From NCBI GenBank assembly GCA_938048185.1, contig CALIVT010000003.1, positions 19,965-83,964 of the forward strand: a stretch of DNA of 64,000 bases, in the 5' to 3' direction. Under the pieces are notes generated by a model. The model worked only from the letters and a program-made list of their open reading frames with translations, was not told the DNA's origin and searched no databases. Origin of the DNA: an uncultured Arenicella sp. Its GTDB lineage: Bacteria > Pseudomonadota > Gammaproteobacteria > Arenicellales > Arenicellaceae. Shown piece by piece: positions 56,609-64,000 of this stretch. Each line of letters begins with the position of its first letter. Position 1 is the stretch's first letter. Position numbers and translations under genes: made by a program.

Positions 56609-57487
56609 ATGCGAATACTAATAACTCTACTACTGCTAGGCCTACCATTGGGTGTTTACGCAGAGCGCATTGAGCAATCTTTAGAGGCCGATCTACACGG
56701 TAAACTTGATATTGAGATAATGGATGGCATGGTCGAGCTTATTGGCTGGGACAAGCCTATGGTACAAATTCAAGGCGAAATTTCTGGCAAGATTGATAAC
56801 TTCGTTTTCGAGCGAAAGGGTAACACCATCAGCATTGAACTTACTGGCAAGCACGGGTATTGGGGGCACCGCAAAGATGACAAAGTAGATATTACGATTA
56901 ACGCACCGCGGCAAAGCCAGGTGAGGGCCGACGGACACTCAGTGAGCTTTGATTTTAAAAATCTAGTGAACTCAGTGCGTGCCAATACCATGAGCGGTGA
57001 CATTGAGCTTGCAGGAGGCAACGGTAGAATTGACTTAGAATCGGTTAGTGGTGACGTAGTCGTCAACGGTGCATCAGGCAGGCTTAACTTATCGTCGGTC
57101 AGCGGCGACATAGACGCGAACGCAAGCGCAACGAATTTCGACGCGCGGTCTGTCTCGGGTGCCATCGAAGCAAGCATCGGAATGGCTGAGCGTGTCGAAC
57201 TTGAAACTGTTTCAGGCGACATCGATGTTCGACTAGGGCTCGCAGATAACGCTCGCTTGGACGCCGACACCGTCAGCGGCGACATTGACTTGCATCTTGA
57301 GAACCAAAAGCTTAATGCCTCATTCGACATTGAGACAGGGCCCGGCGGTGACATCAAAAATCGCCTGAGTGACGATGATCCATCAAGTAGATCAATATTC
57401 TCGGGCTCGCTGGAATTTAGGCTCGGCGACGGCAACAGCACGGTCAAGCTTGAAACGATGAGCGGCACAATCAAGCTCGATAACTGA
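56609..57487 (+). CDS. Exported DUF4097-type beta-helix protein
   Basis: The 292-residue product has a signal peptide (MRILITLLLLGLPLGVYAE) and a long run of short beta repeats with the recurrent pattern SGDI/SGDV (for example TMSGDIELAGG, SVSGDVVVNGA, SVSGDIDANAS, TVSGDIDVRLG, TVSGDIDLHLE). Such proteins form a single-stranded beta helix. This fold is often found next to anti-sigma factors and membrane-stress genes. GAGGAA at six bases precedes the ATG. It closes the sigma/anti-sigma operon. Confidence 0.87.
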   Translation: MRILITLLLLGLPLGVYAERIEQSLEADLHGKLDIEIMDGMVELIGWDKPMVQIQGEISGKIDNFVFERKGNTISIELTGKHGYWGHRKDDKVDITINAPRQSQVRADGHSVSFDFKNLVNSVRANTMSGDIELAGGNGRIDLESVSGDVVVNGASGRLNLSSVSGDIDANASATNFDARSVSGAIEASIGMAERVELETVSGDIDVRLGLADNARLDADTVSGDIDLHLENQKLNASFDIETGPGGDIKNRLSDDDPSSRSIFSGSLEFRLGDGNSTVKLETMSGTIKLDN

Positions 57488-57651
57488 TCAGCATTGATAG
57501 GCGCTAGGCCTTGCACACGCGATTGAAAGTTAGATTATTGACTCTTGTAAACCCTAAAGTAACAACAAATGTAAAATCGTCTAGTTGAGCTGCGTTAAAC
57601 CACTTCAATTGCTCTAGAATACTAATAGTATGCTTGAGGAGACACAGACAA

Positions 57652-57924
57652 ATGGTTGATATATTTAGAATTTTAACGGGTGAGCCCAGGGAAACTAAAA
57701 CGCCCCATAATTGGGTTATCTTTAGTAATCCGCGTAATGGCAAGATCAAAATCACGGCCTGCCACGCCTGCGGCGTCATGCTGCCAGAAAACTCGGCTGC
57801 TGGAGTGTGTAGTGGCGCAAGTAAGAAGCACCCGATCTTAAACAAAGGTTGGACGACTAACGGCACGGCTGCTTTTGTTCCAGCTCAAGCGGCGCAACCC
57901 AAACGCCAACAAGACGCGGCGTAA
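57652..57924 (+). CDS. Small protein of unknown function with one CxxC
   Basis: The 90-residue product starts MVDIFRILTGEPRETKTPHNWVIFSN and holds a CHACG motif in KITACHACGVMLPE and one further Cys. The C-terminus is Ala/Gln-rich. ATG at 57652 lies about ten bases after GAGGAG; a TTG at 57634 is an alternative. I do not recognise the family. The codon use is plausible, but the gene is short and isolated. Confidence 0.6.
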   Translation: MVDIFRILTGEPRETKTPHNWVIFSNPRNGKIKITACHACGVMLPENSAAGVCSGASKKHPILNKGWTTNGTAAFVPAQAAQPKRQQDAA

Positions 57925-58238
57925 ACCGGCTCAAAAATGAGCTTGGGAGTGCCCACTTGCGTAAACTTGTGTGCATGGAAGCAACTTATAGCAGCATCGC
58001 CGCAGCTTCATCCACATCGCCTTAGCGACTCAAGTCTAACCTACATCGGAATCTTACCTAGCCAGGGAAGTAAGGCGCTGCGCTAGAACAGATGCTAAGC
58101 CCTGTCACGTTTATCAATTAGTCACGCCTGTGTGCACCTTTGGTGCCGACCTAGATCAAAGTATAGAAAATGCGAAACCGCCACCCAAGCTAGCAATAGC
58201 CGATTGGATAGCGGTTAAAGTCTGAGAAACTAAGTTAA
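57925..58238. other. 314-base gap between convergent genes
   Basis: Apart from a small GCTCA / TGAGC hairpin just after the small protein gene, nothing that can be supported is seen. Both flanking genes end here. Confidence 0.6.
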
Positions 58239-58925
58239 TTACAGCAAATCTCTTGGGTTGAACCGTTGTGCCAATTCAGACGTTAATAAGTCATCGATTG
58301 TTTTATTGATTGTAGTATCAGCAACAACTGGCCCAACCACCTCACTCACCAGAACATAATAATCATGCGCAATATTCTGACATGCATCGACTGATAAACC
58401 GCTATTTAGACTAATATCAATCAAGCCACTTTTGCCCCAGGCCCGTAAGCTATCTACGGCGTCAGCCGGTGCGTTAGGAAGGCTCTCATCACTGAGAATG
58501 TCCGCCAGTTCATTGAAACTACCAGCACTGCTGCGCTTGAGGTATTGACTCGAGAGCTGTAAAAAGCGCTCTAAGGTTTCGACCTCAGGTGGTCTACCAC
58601 TGGTAGCAGCAGGCTCAACAACGTCGTTCACTGATTGAACAGCGCCGCTACCGATGCTCTCCAACAGCACGCTCGGGACCGGTTCCAACTCGGCAAAAAG
58701 CTTAGATGATGCTGAGTGCATGCCGAGCATAAGCGCCTTCTTCTCAGCCACACCCACGCCCAAATGGGCGACGAGATCGGTTACGACCTCGATCACATCA
58801 AGCGGTTGTGACCCGAATTGTTGGTACCAGCGAGTAAAGCCTGCGCTGATTTCATTGCGCGAGGACGTCATCCTGCGCAAGCCATAGTAAACCACACGTT
58901 GGTTTAGTTCATTTTGTTCAGCCAT
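58239..58925 (-). CDS. Unknown protein downstream of the ammonium transporter
   Basis: The 228-residue soluble protein has a mainly helical composition, no signal peptide and no membrane helix. It begins MAEQNELNQRVVYYGLRRMTSSRNEISAGFTRWYQQFG. Segments are EKKALMLGMHSASSKLFAEL, RFLQLSSQYLKRSSAG and HDYYVLVSEVVGPVVADTTINKTIDDLL. I do not recognise the family. AGGAGC at eight bases precedes the ATG, and the ATG lies 11 bases after the amt stop, so it is very probably the last gene of the kinase-receiver-CheX-Amt operon. A role in the same ammonium-linked pathway is inference. Confidence 0.8.
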   Translation of the reverse strand: MAEQNELNQRVVYYGLRRMTSSRNEISAGFTRWYQQFGSQPLDVIEVVTDLVAHLGVGVAEKKALMLGMHSASSKLFAELEPVPSVLLESIGSGAVQSVNDVVEPAATSGRPPEVETLERFLQLSSQYLKRSSAGSFNELADILSDESLPNAPADAVDSLRAWGKSGLIDISLNSGLSVDACQNIAHDYYVLVSEVVGPVVADTTINKTIDDLLTSELAQRFNPRDLL

Positions 58926-58936
58926 CGTAGCAGCTC

Positions 58937-60262
58937 CTATTGGTCAGCGCGAACGTGCGTTATCACAAAGTCGCTATAGCCAATTTCTTTGTGCTCGCTG
59001 ATATCCAAACCACGCTGTTCCATTTTGGTAGAAACACGCAGCGTAAACACTTGGTTTAACGCTTTGAAAACTAAGAACGACGCACCAAATGCCCACACGA
59101 ATGCCGCAACAATACCGACCACCTGAGCCACGATTCGCTCAAGGTTGAACATATCACCTTGATAAAACAGCCCGGCGACTAAGGTTCCCCACGCGCCACA
59201 AAAACCATGCACCGATACCGCGCCAACAACGTCATCTATTCGGAATCGGTTTAGGCTTTCAGCAGAAACAACAACTAAAATCCCACCGAAGAAAGCCGCT
59301 AAAAACGCGTACTGCGGCTGCAATATATCAGCGGCTGCAGTAACGGATACTAGCCCGCCCAAAGCGCCGTTCACAATCATCACCATCATAAAGCCGCGTT
59401 TTGTTAGTGCTAACCAAGCAACCGATCCGCAAATGCCACCAATTGCGCCTAGATGAGTATTCAATAGTATTTGCCCTAAGTTTGATAGGTCGGTGTCAGC
59501 GGAACCGCCGTTAAACCCAAACCAACCAAACCACAAAATAAACCCACCCAGTGCTACGAAAGGCAAACTATGACCTGAAATATTATGCACGTCACCTTTT
59601 CGACTAAACCGGCCCGTGCGCGGACCTATTACGACTAACGCACCCAACGCACACCAACCACCCACTGAGTGAACCACCGTGCCGCCCGCAAAGTCGATAA
59701 AGCCTAAACCGGCCAACCAGCCTTGATTCTCGCCACTACCACCCCAAACCCAAGAGCCGAAGATAGGGTAAATTAACGAGGTAACAATAAACGCGCCAAT
59801 AATGTAGGGCAGAAAGCTGAAGCGCTCGGCCACGGCGCCAGACATAATTGTTGCCGCCGTGGCGGCAAACATCATTTGATACAACAAATCGAGCGAACTC
59901 AGACTGTTATCGAAAATCGGCAAGAAATTTGATGTGCCAAACCAGCCTGACTCATTCGCGCCAAACATCAAGCCAAAACCAAATACCCAATAGCCGACGG
60001 TGCCTAAGCCAACGTCGGTAAAGTTTTTTAGGATTACGTTGATCGCATTCTTAGAACGCACCATGCCGCCTTCAACCAATAAAAAGCCAGCCTGCATGAT
60101 CAATATTAAGGCACAACAAATTGACAGCCAGATCAGATGAACCACACTGAAAACATCGTCTATCTTAGCCGCTGAATCAGGCACATTAATGCCCTCACCG
60201 AATGCAGTGGTTGACAACATTAGCAGCCCCACAGTCGCCAACAAAAATTTTAAATTTTTCAT
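58937..60262 (-). CDS. amt: Ammonium transporter, Amt family
   Basis: The 441-residue product has a signal-peptide-like N-terminus and about eleven membrane helices. It carries the two conserved pore histidines in TVVHSVGG and VHGFCGAWG, plus FAGGTVVHS and the GWFGFNGGS segment. Amt proteins move ammonium across the inner membrane and often act as sensors through PII or other partners. No PII gene (glnK) is nearby, which is unusual. Instead the gene sits 23 bases after a CheX-type phosphatase in an operon with a receiver and a kinase. Confidence 0.96.
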   Translation of the reverse strand: MKNLKFLLATVGLLMLSTTAFGEGINVPDSAAKIDDVFSVVHLIWLSICCALILIMQAGFLLVEGGMVRSKNAINVILKNFTDVGLGTVGYWVFGFGLMFGANESGWFGTSNFLPIFDNSLSSLDLLYQMMFAATAATIMSGAVAERFSFLPYIIGAFIVTSLIYPIFGSWVWGGSGENQGWLAGLGFIDFAGGTVVHSVGGWCALGALVVIGPRTGRFSRKGDVHNISGHSLPFVALGGFILWFGWFGFNGGSADTDLSNLGQILLNTHLGAIGGICGSVAWLALTKRGFMMVMIVNGALGGLVSVTAAADILQPQYAFLAAFFGGILVVVSAESLNRFRIDDVVGAVSVHGFCGAWGTLVAGLFYQGDMFNLERIVAQVVGIVAAFVWAFGASFLVFKALNQVFTLRVSTKMEQRGLDISEHKEIGYSDFVITHVRADQ

Positions 60263-60285
60263 TTCTCTCTACCCCTAGTACCCAA

Positions 60286-60738
60286 CTACTCTTCGTTAAG
60301 GTTAATAATCAGATGGGCCTTCATGTTTTGCCACATTACCGGCACCACATAAATATTGGTCACATCGGACACCCTCATATGCTGACTTTTACCCATAAAC
60401 GTAATGGGGGTGGTCAACATAAATTGATCGCCAAACTCTCTGCGCGCATTACCAGACAAGGTATTACTTACTTCACCAACCAGGTCTAATAGCTTGTCGT
60501 CACGCGTGGTTTGAGCACTGACCTCCGAGATCAGTTTCACCATCATAATTCTCGGAGCCGAAAAGAAGATAGAGCCCTTGTGGTTACCAGAGATACCAAT
60601 AATGCCGGTGAAATCAAAGAGGTACTCATTGATGTCTTGAATTAAGAACGGCGTGCTAACCTTGGCTTTTAGCGGTGAAACCGTGTCAAAGTAATTGGTT
60701 AGCCCGTCAACAAAAACGCTTAAACTTTTCTCTTTCAT
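60286..60738 (-). CDS. CheX-type phosphatase domain protein
   Basis: A 150-residue single-domain protein of the CheX family, which dephosphorylates CheY-like receivers. The catalytic E-x-x-N pair is in LVGEVSNTLSGNARREF (Glu 89 and Asn 92), followed by the expected glycine and helix. The conserved FFSAPRIMMVKLISEV region lies before it. The ATG overlaps the receiver stop by one base (TAATG), so the two are translationally coupled; the natural substrate is the adjacent receiver. Amt follows 23 bases later. Confidence 0.92.
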   Translation of the reverse strand: MKEKSLSVFVDGLTNYFDTVSPLKAKVSTPFLIQDINEYLFDFTGIIGISGNHKGSIFFSAPRIMMVKLISEVSAQTTRDDKLLDLVGEVSNTLSGNARREFGDQFMLTTPITFMGKSQHMRVSDVTNIYVVPVMWQNMKAHLIINLNEE

Positions 60739-61103
60739 TAGACAATGTCCTCAATCAATTCTTCAATTGCGTCGACCAATTCAATATCTCGAAATGGCTT
60801 GCATAAAAACCCGTAAGCACCTAAGTGCATGGCTCTAATTAGTGTCGTTTTATCGGCCAATGCGGAAACCACTAGAATTCGCACCTCGGAATCGATTTCC
60901 ATAATTTTCTCAATCGTTTCAATGCCGTCCATTAACGGCATAGTGATATCAAGCGTCATCACTCTAGGTTTTAGCGCCTTAAATTGCTCGAGTGCCTCGA
61001 GGCCGTTTTGCGCTGTACCAACGATTTCAAAATTTTCATCCTTTAGAATATTTTCAATTTTTTCTCGAATTACCATCGAGTCATCTACAACCATAAATTT
61101 CAT
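60738..61103 (-). CDS. CheY-like response regulator (receiver domain only)
   Basis: A 121-residue receiver domain with the acidic pair DD at residues 7-8 and the phospho-acceptor Asp 52 in MTLDITMPLMDG. The conserved Ser 80 in VVSALADK and Lys 102 in LCKPF are present. No output domain is attached, so it must act by binding a partner, as CheY does. AGGGG at about five bases precedes the ATG. Its stop overlaps the CheX gene by one base, and the kinase gene ends about 80 bases upstream, which strongly links the three. Confidence 0.95.
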   Translation of the reverse strand: MKFMVVDDSMVIREKIENILKDENFEIVGTAQNGLEALEQFKALKPRVMTLDITMPLMDGIETIEKIMEIDSEVRILVVSALADKTTLIRAMHLGAYGFLCKPFRDIELVDAIEELIEDIV

Positions 61104-61184
61104 AGCTACCCCTACCTAAATATTGTGTTTTGATCAGCCACCACCAACTCAGGAGACGTTCTCCTGAGCCGATATACCACCAGG

Positions 61185-63164
61185 CTATACGTTCTTGGGA
61201 ATTGTTACTTTAAACTGACAATAGCGCCCAGCCTTATGCTGAACCGCAATCGCACCACCCATATCCTTAATCATCTTATGCACAAGGTCTAAACCCATGC
61301 CCCGGCCGCCATCCAGGTCGGCTTCTTCCAAGCTAGTAAAGCCCGGGTGAAAAACGAGCCGAAAAGCATTATTCTCATCGAGCTTGGAAAGCTGCTCCGG
61401 TTTGAAGAGGTTAAGCGCAACAGCGCGTTCGATAATTTTCTTGTTATCGAAGCCTTCGCCATCATCACGAATAACTAAGACATGACTGTCGTCGGTTTCG
61501 CTTAAGCTAGCCGCAATATTAATGAAGTCTGACTTACCAGACGCCAAACGCTCCTCTGGCGCGAGCGCTCCGTGCACAATGCTGTTTCGCACGAGCTGTA
61601 CTGCGATGCTCTTAAAGGATTCTTGGCGCTCATCGTTGACCGACGCCGGCATGTCGCTTTCGCTTAAACCAAACAAACTCAAATGCGCTCGCTTACCATT
61701 GCGTTTGCTAACCGTCGACGCTAAGTCGCTTAGCACACCCGCAATGCCAGTGGGTTTAGTACCGAGTGTTTGCGCTGCAGCAACGTCAGCTTGCTCCGAG
61801 CTTGGCTCTGCGGTTAGCAGATCGCCTGGCCCATGACTACCCAACTTAGCAACCATATTTTGCATCTTCTTAAGCTCAGAAAATAAATCTTTAAGCTTAG
61901 TAAGTGAAGGCAATAACTCTTTGCCTGACAAGGTTTGGTTCTCGTTTTTCGCTCTCGCAAGTTCTTCTTCGAGTTCATGTGCGGCGAATTCGAACTTATG
62001 CAGACCTAGTGCGGCTGAGTCACCCTTCAGTTTATGAATAATGCGCGAGATACTGACAATTTTATTACGAATCTCAGAATCACCGTGGCCACGACTTTCA
62101 AGCGTTTGATTCGCCTCGTTTAGATCAACCTCAGCAGTCTCAAAGAAAGCCGCCAACTGCTTGCTGTCGATGTGCAATACACTCAACAACAAGTCGATTT
62201 GCGCTTCTTGCTCGATTTTAGTTTCTTCAAGTTCGCGTTCGAGTAGAACACGCTTTGTTTCATCAGTCACTGATACTAAAATATGACTTAGTTTTTCGTC
62301 TTCTAGTACGCGATTAAACTGGAAATCGAGATAACGATTCTCGTAACTGCCGTCACGACGAACGAGATTGATTTCTACCTCATTCAGCGGATTTAAGTCT
62401 TTCACCAATTTTTCTTTTACACGCTCACCGTACAACAAGCCTAAATATTCACGCGCAGTCTGCACCGTGTGCTGTGAAACATATTGAGAAATAAAATCAA
62501 AAAAGTCGCCCTCTAAATCACGTTCAGACTTAAACATCTGCTTAAGCGACGCTGATTGCTCGATACCGATAGTTTGATCCTTGTCGAGTAGAAACAAGCC
62601 CTCGCTTACGGTATTCATAATACCTTTACTTTCCTTAACGACTTCTGCGCTGGTTTCTTCGTTCTCAGACAAACGCATAATCATCGGTACAATCACTAGC
62701 AGATACAACATTACACAGAGCACCGCGGCCGCTATTTGCATGTACTTAGACAAGCTTAGCTTACGATCTAACTGACGCTGAACGCCACTCGACAGTAGCT
62801 GCGCTTCAACCGACGCTTCACTGAACTTCGATTCGCTCAAAAGCTTTAACACTTGGCTAGCATTCGATTGGTTCGGCGAGAAGAATTTTTCAATCGGTGT
62901 TACCGAAATATCGTTGCCAGCAACACGCACAACACCGCCTGAGATAAAACCGTTCAGCGAGCTAGTCAGCCGCTTAGCTTGTTGCGCACTCATATTTGAA
63001 TTCATCCGATCCATCAGATGCGACACCGAAGCCGCGTATTGCGTATCCGAGACGGCCTTCGCCTGAATCACCGAACTTAGCAATAAGTACAATAAAAAAG
63101 CTACAACCAAGGAGAACGTAGCAAGGGTAAGCCCCTTGTAACGCATTAATCTTTCTAACCCCAT
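61185..63164 (-). CDS. Membrane histidine kinase with Hpt and CheA-like ATPase domains
   Basis: The 659-residue product (ATG at 63164; a GTG at 63179 is possible) has two membrane helices (about 15-35 and 143-163) around a roughly 100-residue periplasmic domain. A PAS-like domain (about 185-305) and a short coiled coil follow. An Hpt-like helical domain has its phospho-acceptor histidine in IIHKLKGDSAAL (about residue 377), and a HATPase has the N box in LVRNSIVHGAL, the G1 box DDGEGFD and the G2 box GRGMGLDLVHKM. This order resembles CheA, but there is no CheW-like domain and no receiver. It is the first gene of the operon with the CheY-like receiver, CheX and Amt. Confidence 0.93.
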   Translation of the reverse strand: MGLERLMRYKGLTLATFSLVVAFLLYLLLSSVIQAKAVSDTQYAASVSHLMDRMNSNMSAQQAKRLTSSLNGFISGGVVRVAGNDISVTPIEKFFSPNQSNASQVLKLLSESKFSEASVEAQLLSSGVQRQLDRKLSLSKYMQIAAAVLCVMLYLLVIVPMIMRLSENEETSAEVVKESKGIMNTVSEGLFLLDKDQTIGIEQSASLKQMFKSERDLEGDFFDFISQYVSQHTVQTAREYLGLLYGERVKEKLVKDLNPLNEVEINLVRRDGSYENRYLDFQFNRVLEDEKLSHILVSVTDETKRVLLERELEETKIEQEAQIDLLLSVLHIDSKQLAAFFETAEVDLNEANQTLESRGHGDSEIRNKIVSISRIIHKLKGDSAALGLHKFEFAAHELEEELARAKNENQTLSGKELLPSLTKLKDLFSELKKMQNMVAKLGSHGPGDLLTAEPSSEQADVAAAQTLGTKPTGIAGVLSDLASTVSKRNGKRAHLSLFGLSESDMPASVNDERQESFKSIAVQLVRNSIVHGALAPEERLASGKSDFINIAASLSETDDSHVLVIRDDGEGFDNKKIIERAVALNLFKPEQLSKLDENNAFRLVFHPGFTSLEEADLDGGRGMGLDLVHKMIKDMGGAIAVQHKAGRYCQFKVTIPKNV

Positions 63165-63627
63165 TATAATTAGCCCCACGCTAGTAATGTCATATATTCG
63201 AATAGAGACGATTAGCTAACGGCCAATCCAAGAAACTCTAGTCACTTTTCACTTATATATTTGCGTTAATTATGATCCAACCATTACCGAAGGTAACCCC
63301 TCATTTAAAGCAAACACCCTCTCAAGACATTTGTCAGTTAAAACGCTGTCTGGAGACTGATAGTATTCGTAATGTTCTTAACAATCAAAGCTTTAGCTGT
63401 AAAAGAATGTGAAACCGTACTACCAAATTCAACAATAACATCAAAATTTGTATTTATTGACACCTAGGCGACATGTCAAATATCGTTCTAAGCTAAACGT
63501 TGTTTCCTCATTCGATGTGGTTTATTATTAAATACGGGTAGACTGCTCTTTAAAGTACACATCAAGGATTGTTTACTTTAGACCAGTTCGGGTGGCGCGG
63601 GGTGCGCCGTTTATTTGGAGACATATC
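63165..63627. other. 463-base divergent intergenic region
   Basis: It separates the kinase gene (minus) from a small unknown gene (plus) and must hold both promoters. AT-rich; I see no hairpin with a T-run, no repeat and no RNA gene that can be supported. Confidence 0.6.
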
Positions 63628-63972
63628 GTGAACAGCGAAACTAAAATTAATCTCACTGAGATTAGAATTCAGGACGTGGGCGCAACGTGCATTATGCTTG
63701 TGTCAAAATTCAGCCGGGTTATCAAAGCAAAACATGGGGTGACGATTCAACTTCGCGACCCAAACGTGCTTAACAAAGTCGCGTCCTACGCGAGGGCATC
63801 GAAGAGCGCAGAATTAAAAACAATCTATCAACAAATCGAAGACGAGATTCGTCGATACGTATTCGGTGTTGACTCTGCGTCTGCAAGCAAGATTGTGCTT
63901 AAGCCGCGATCGACCGTCACCAAGAGCAAAAGCAAAGCCAAAGACGGGAAGAATGGCTTTCGACGAATGTAG
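63628..63972 (+). CDS. Small basic protein of unknown function
   Basis: The 114-residue product starts from a GTG at 63628 seven bases after GGAG; an upstream GTG at 63592 would add 12 residues. It reads NSETKINLTEIRIQDVGATCIMLVSKFSRVIKAKHGVTIQLRDPNVLNKVASYARASKS at the start and ends in a Lys/Ser-rich basic tail (SKSKAKDGKNGFRRM). The first part looks like an ordered alpha/beta domain and the tail suggests nucleic-acid or membrane contact. I do not recognise the family. It is divergent from the kinase operon. Confidence 0.72.
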   Translation: MNSETKINLTEIRIQDVGATCIMLVSKFSRVIKAKHGVTIQLRDPNVLNKVASYARASKSAELKTIYQQIEDEIRRYVFGVDSASASKIVLKPRSTVTKSKSKAKDGKNGFRRM

Positions 63973-64000
63973 GTTGGACACACCAGACTCAGCGTTTAGC

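Noticed and set aside
56770..57516. 248-codon minus-strand frame opposite the DUF4097 gene
   Set aside because: It mirrors the repeated SGDI units of the real gene on the plus strand; no start signal or domain.

Overview
The window looks like chromosomal DNA of a marine-type gammaproteobacterium. The gene order leuS-lptE-holA-proA-nadD-rsfS-rlmH-maf-rng-yhdP-tldD-pmbA is the classic gammaproteobacterial arrangement. Two long TonB-dependent receptors, a tryptophan-halogenase/SapC pair and an outer-membrane LPS assembly gene point the same way. The genus cannot be fixed from sequence alone; an Arenicella-like lineage is only a guess. No rRNA, tRNA, transposase, integrase, phage gene or CRISPR array was recognised.

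Layout. Positions 1-8124 (minus strand) hold a tight operon of envelope proteins: a secreted protein cut by the window edge, a PEGA/SUMF1-fold membrane protein, a TPR/PEGA membrane protein, two lipoproteins (one very acidic and low-complexity) and a TPR/TonB-C-like protein. Positions 8288-30622 (minus strand) are mostly housekeeping: murB, aspS, a DUF502 gene, an FmdB-type zinc ribbon, pmbA/tldD, yhdP, rng, maf, rlmH, a fused nadD-rsfS, proA, holA, lptE, leuS, an unknown gene and an EamA transporter. From 30754 the strands alternate and the genes become accessory: a medium-chain dehydrogenase, a DUF1232 protein and a secreted unknown.

Positions 33982-43520 carry a nutrient-uptake region. It has a TonB-dependent receptor, a tryptophan-halogenase-like flavoprotein, SapC and an exported methyltransferase on the plus strand, and a second TonB-dependent receptor on the minus strand. 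A 12-bp motif (TTGTATGATAAA) occurs upstream of both receptors. Next come a PAS-AraC regulator, a class I-like HMG-CoA reductase, an orphan TonB-N-like/beta-helix protein, rtcB with a small basic partner, an MFS transporter, and an XRE regulator with an acyltransferase. Positions 53386-57487 carry PspA plus a polytopic membrane protein, then an ECF sigma factor, a membrane anti-sigma-like protein and a DUF4097 protein; together they look like an envelope-stress module.

Positions 58239-63164 (minus strand) are the most interesting cluster. A CheA-like membrane kinase (Hpt plus HATPase, no CheW domain), a CheY-like receiver, a CheX-type phosphatase, an Amt ammonium transporter and an unknown 228-residue protein sit in one compact operon. 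This suggests an ammonium-linked phosphorelay made of separate proteins. Other items worth a second look are the NadD-RsfS fusion, a 20-bp perfect hairpin after murB, a 20-bp palindrome in front of leuS, and 7-bp and 12-bp tandem arrays.
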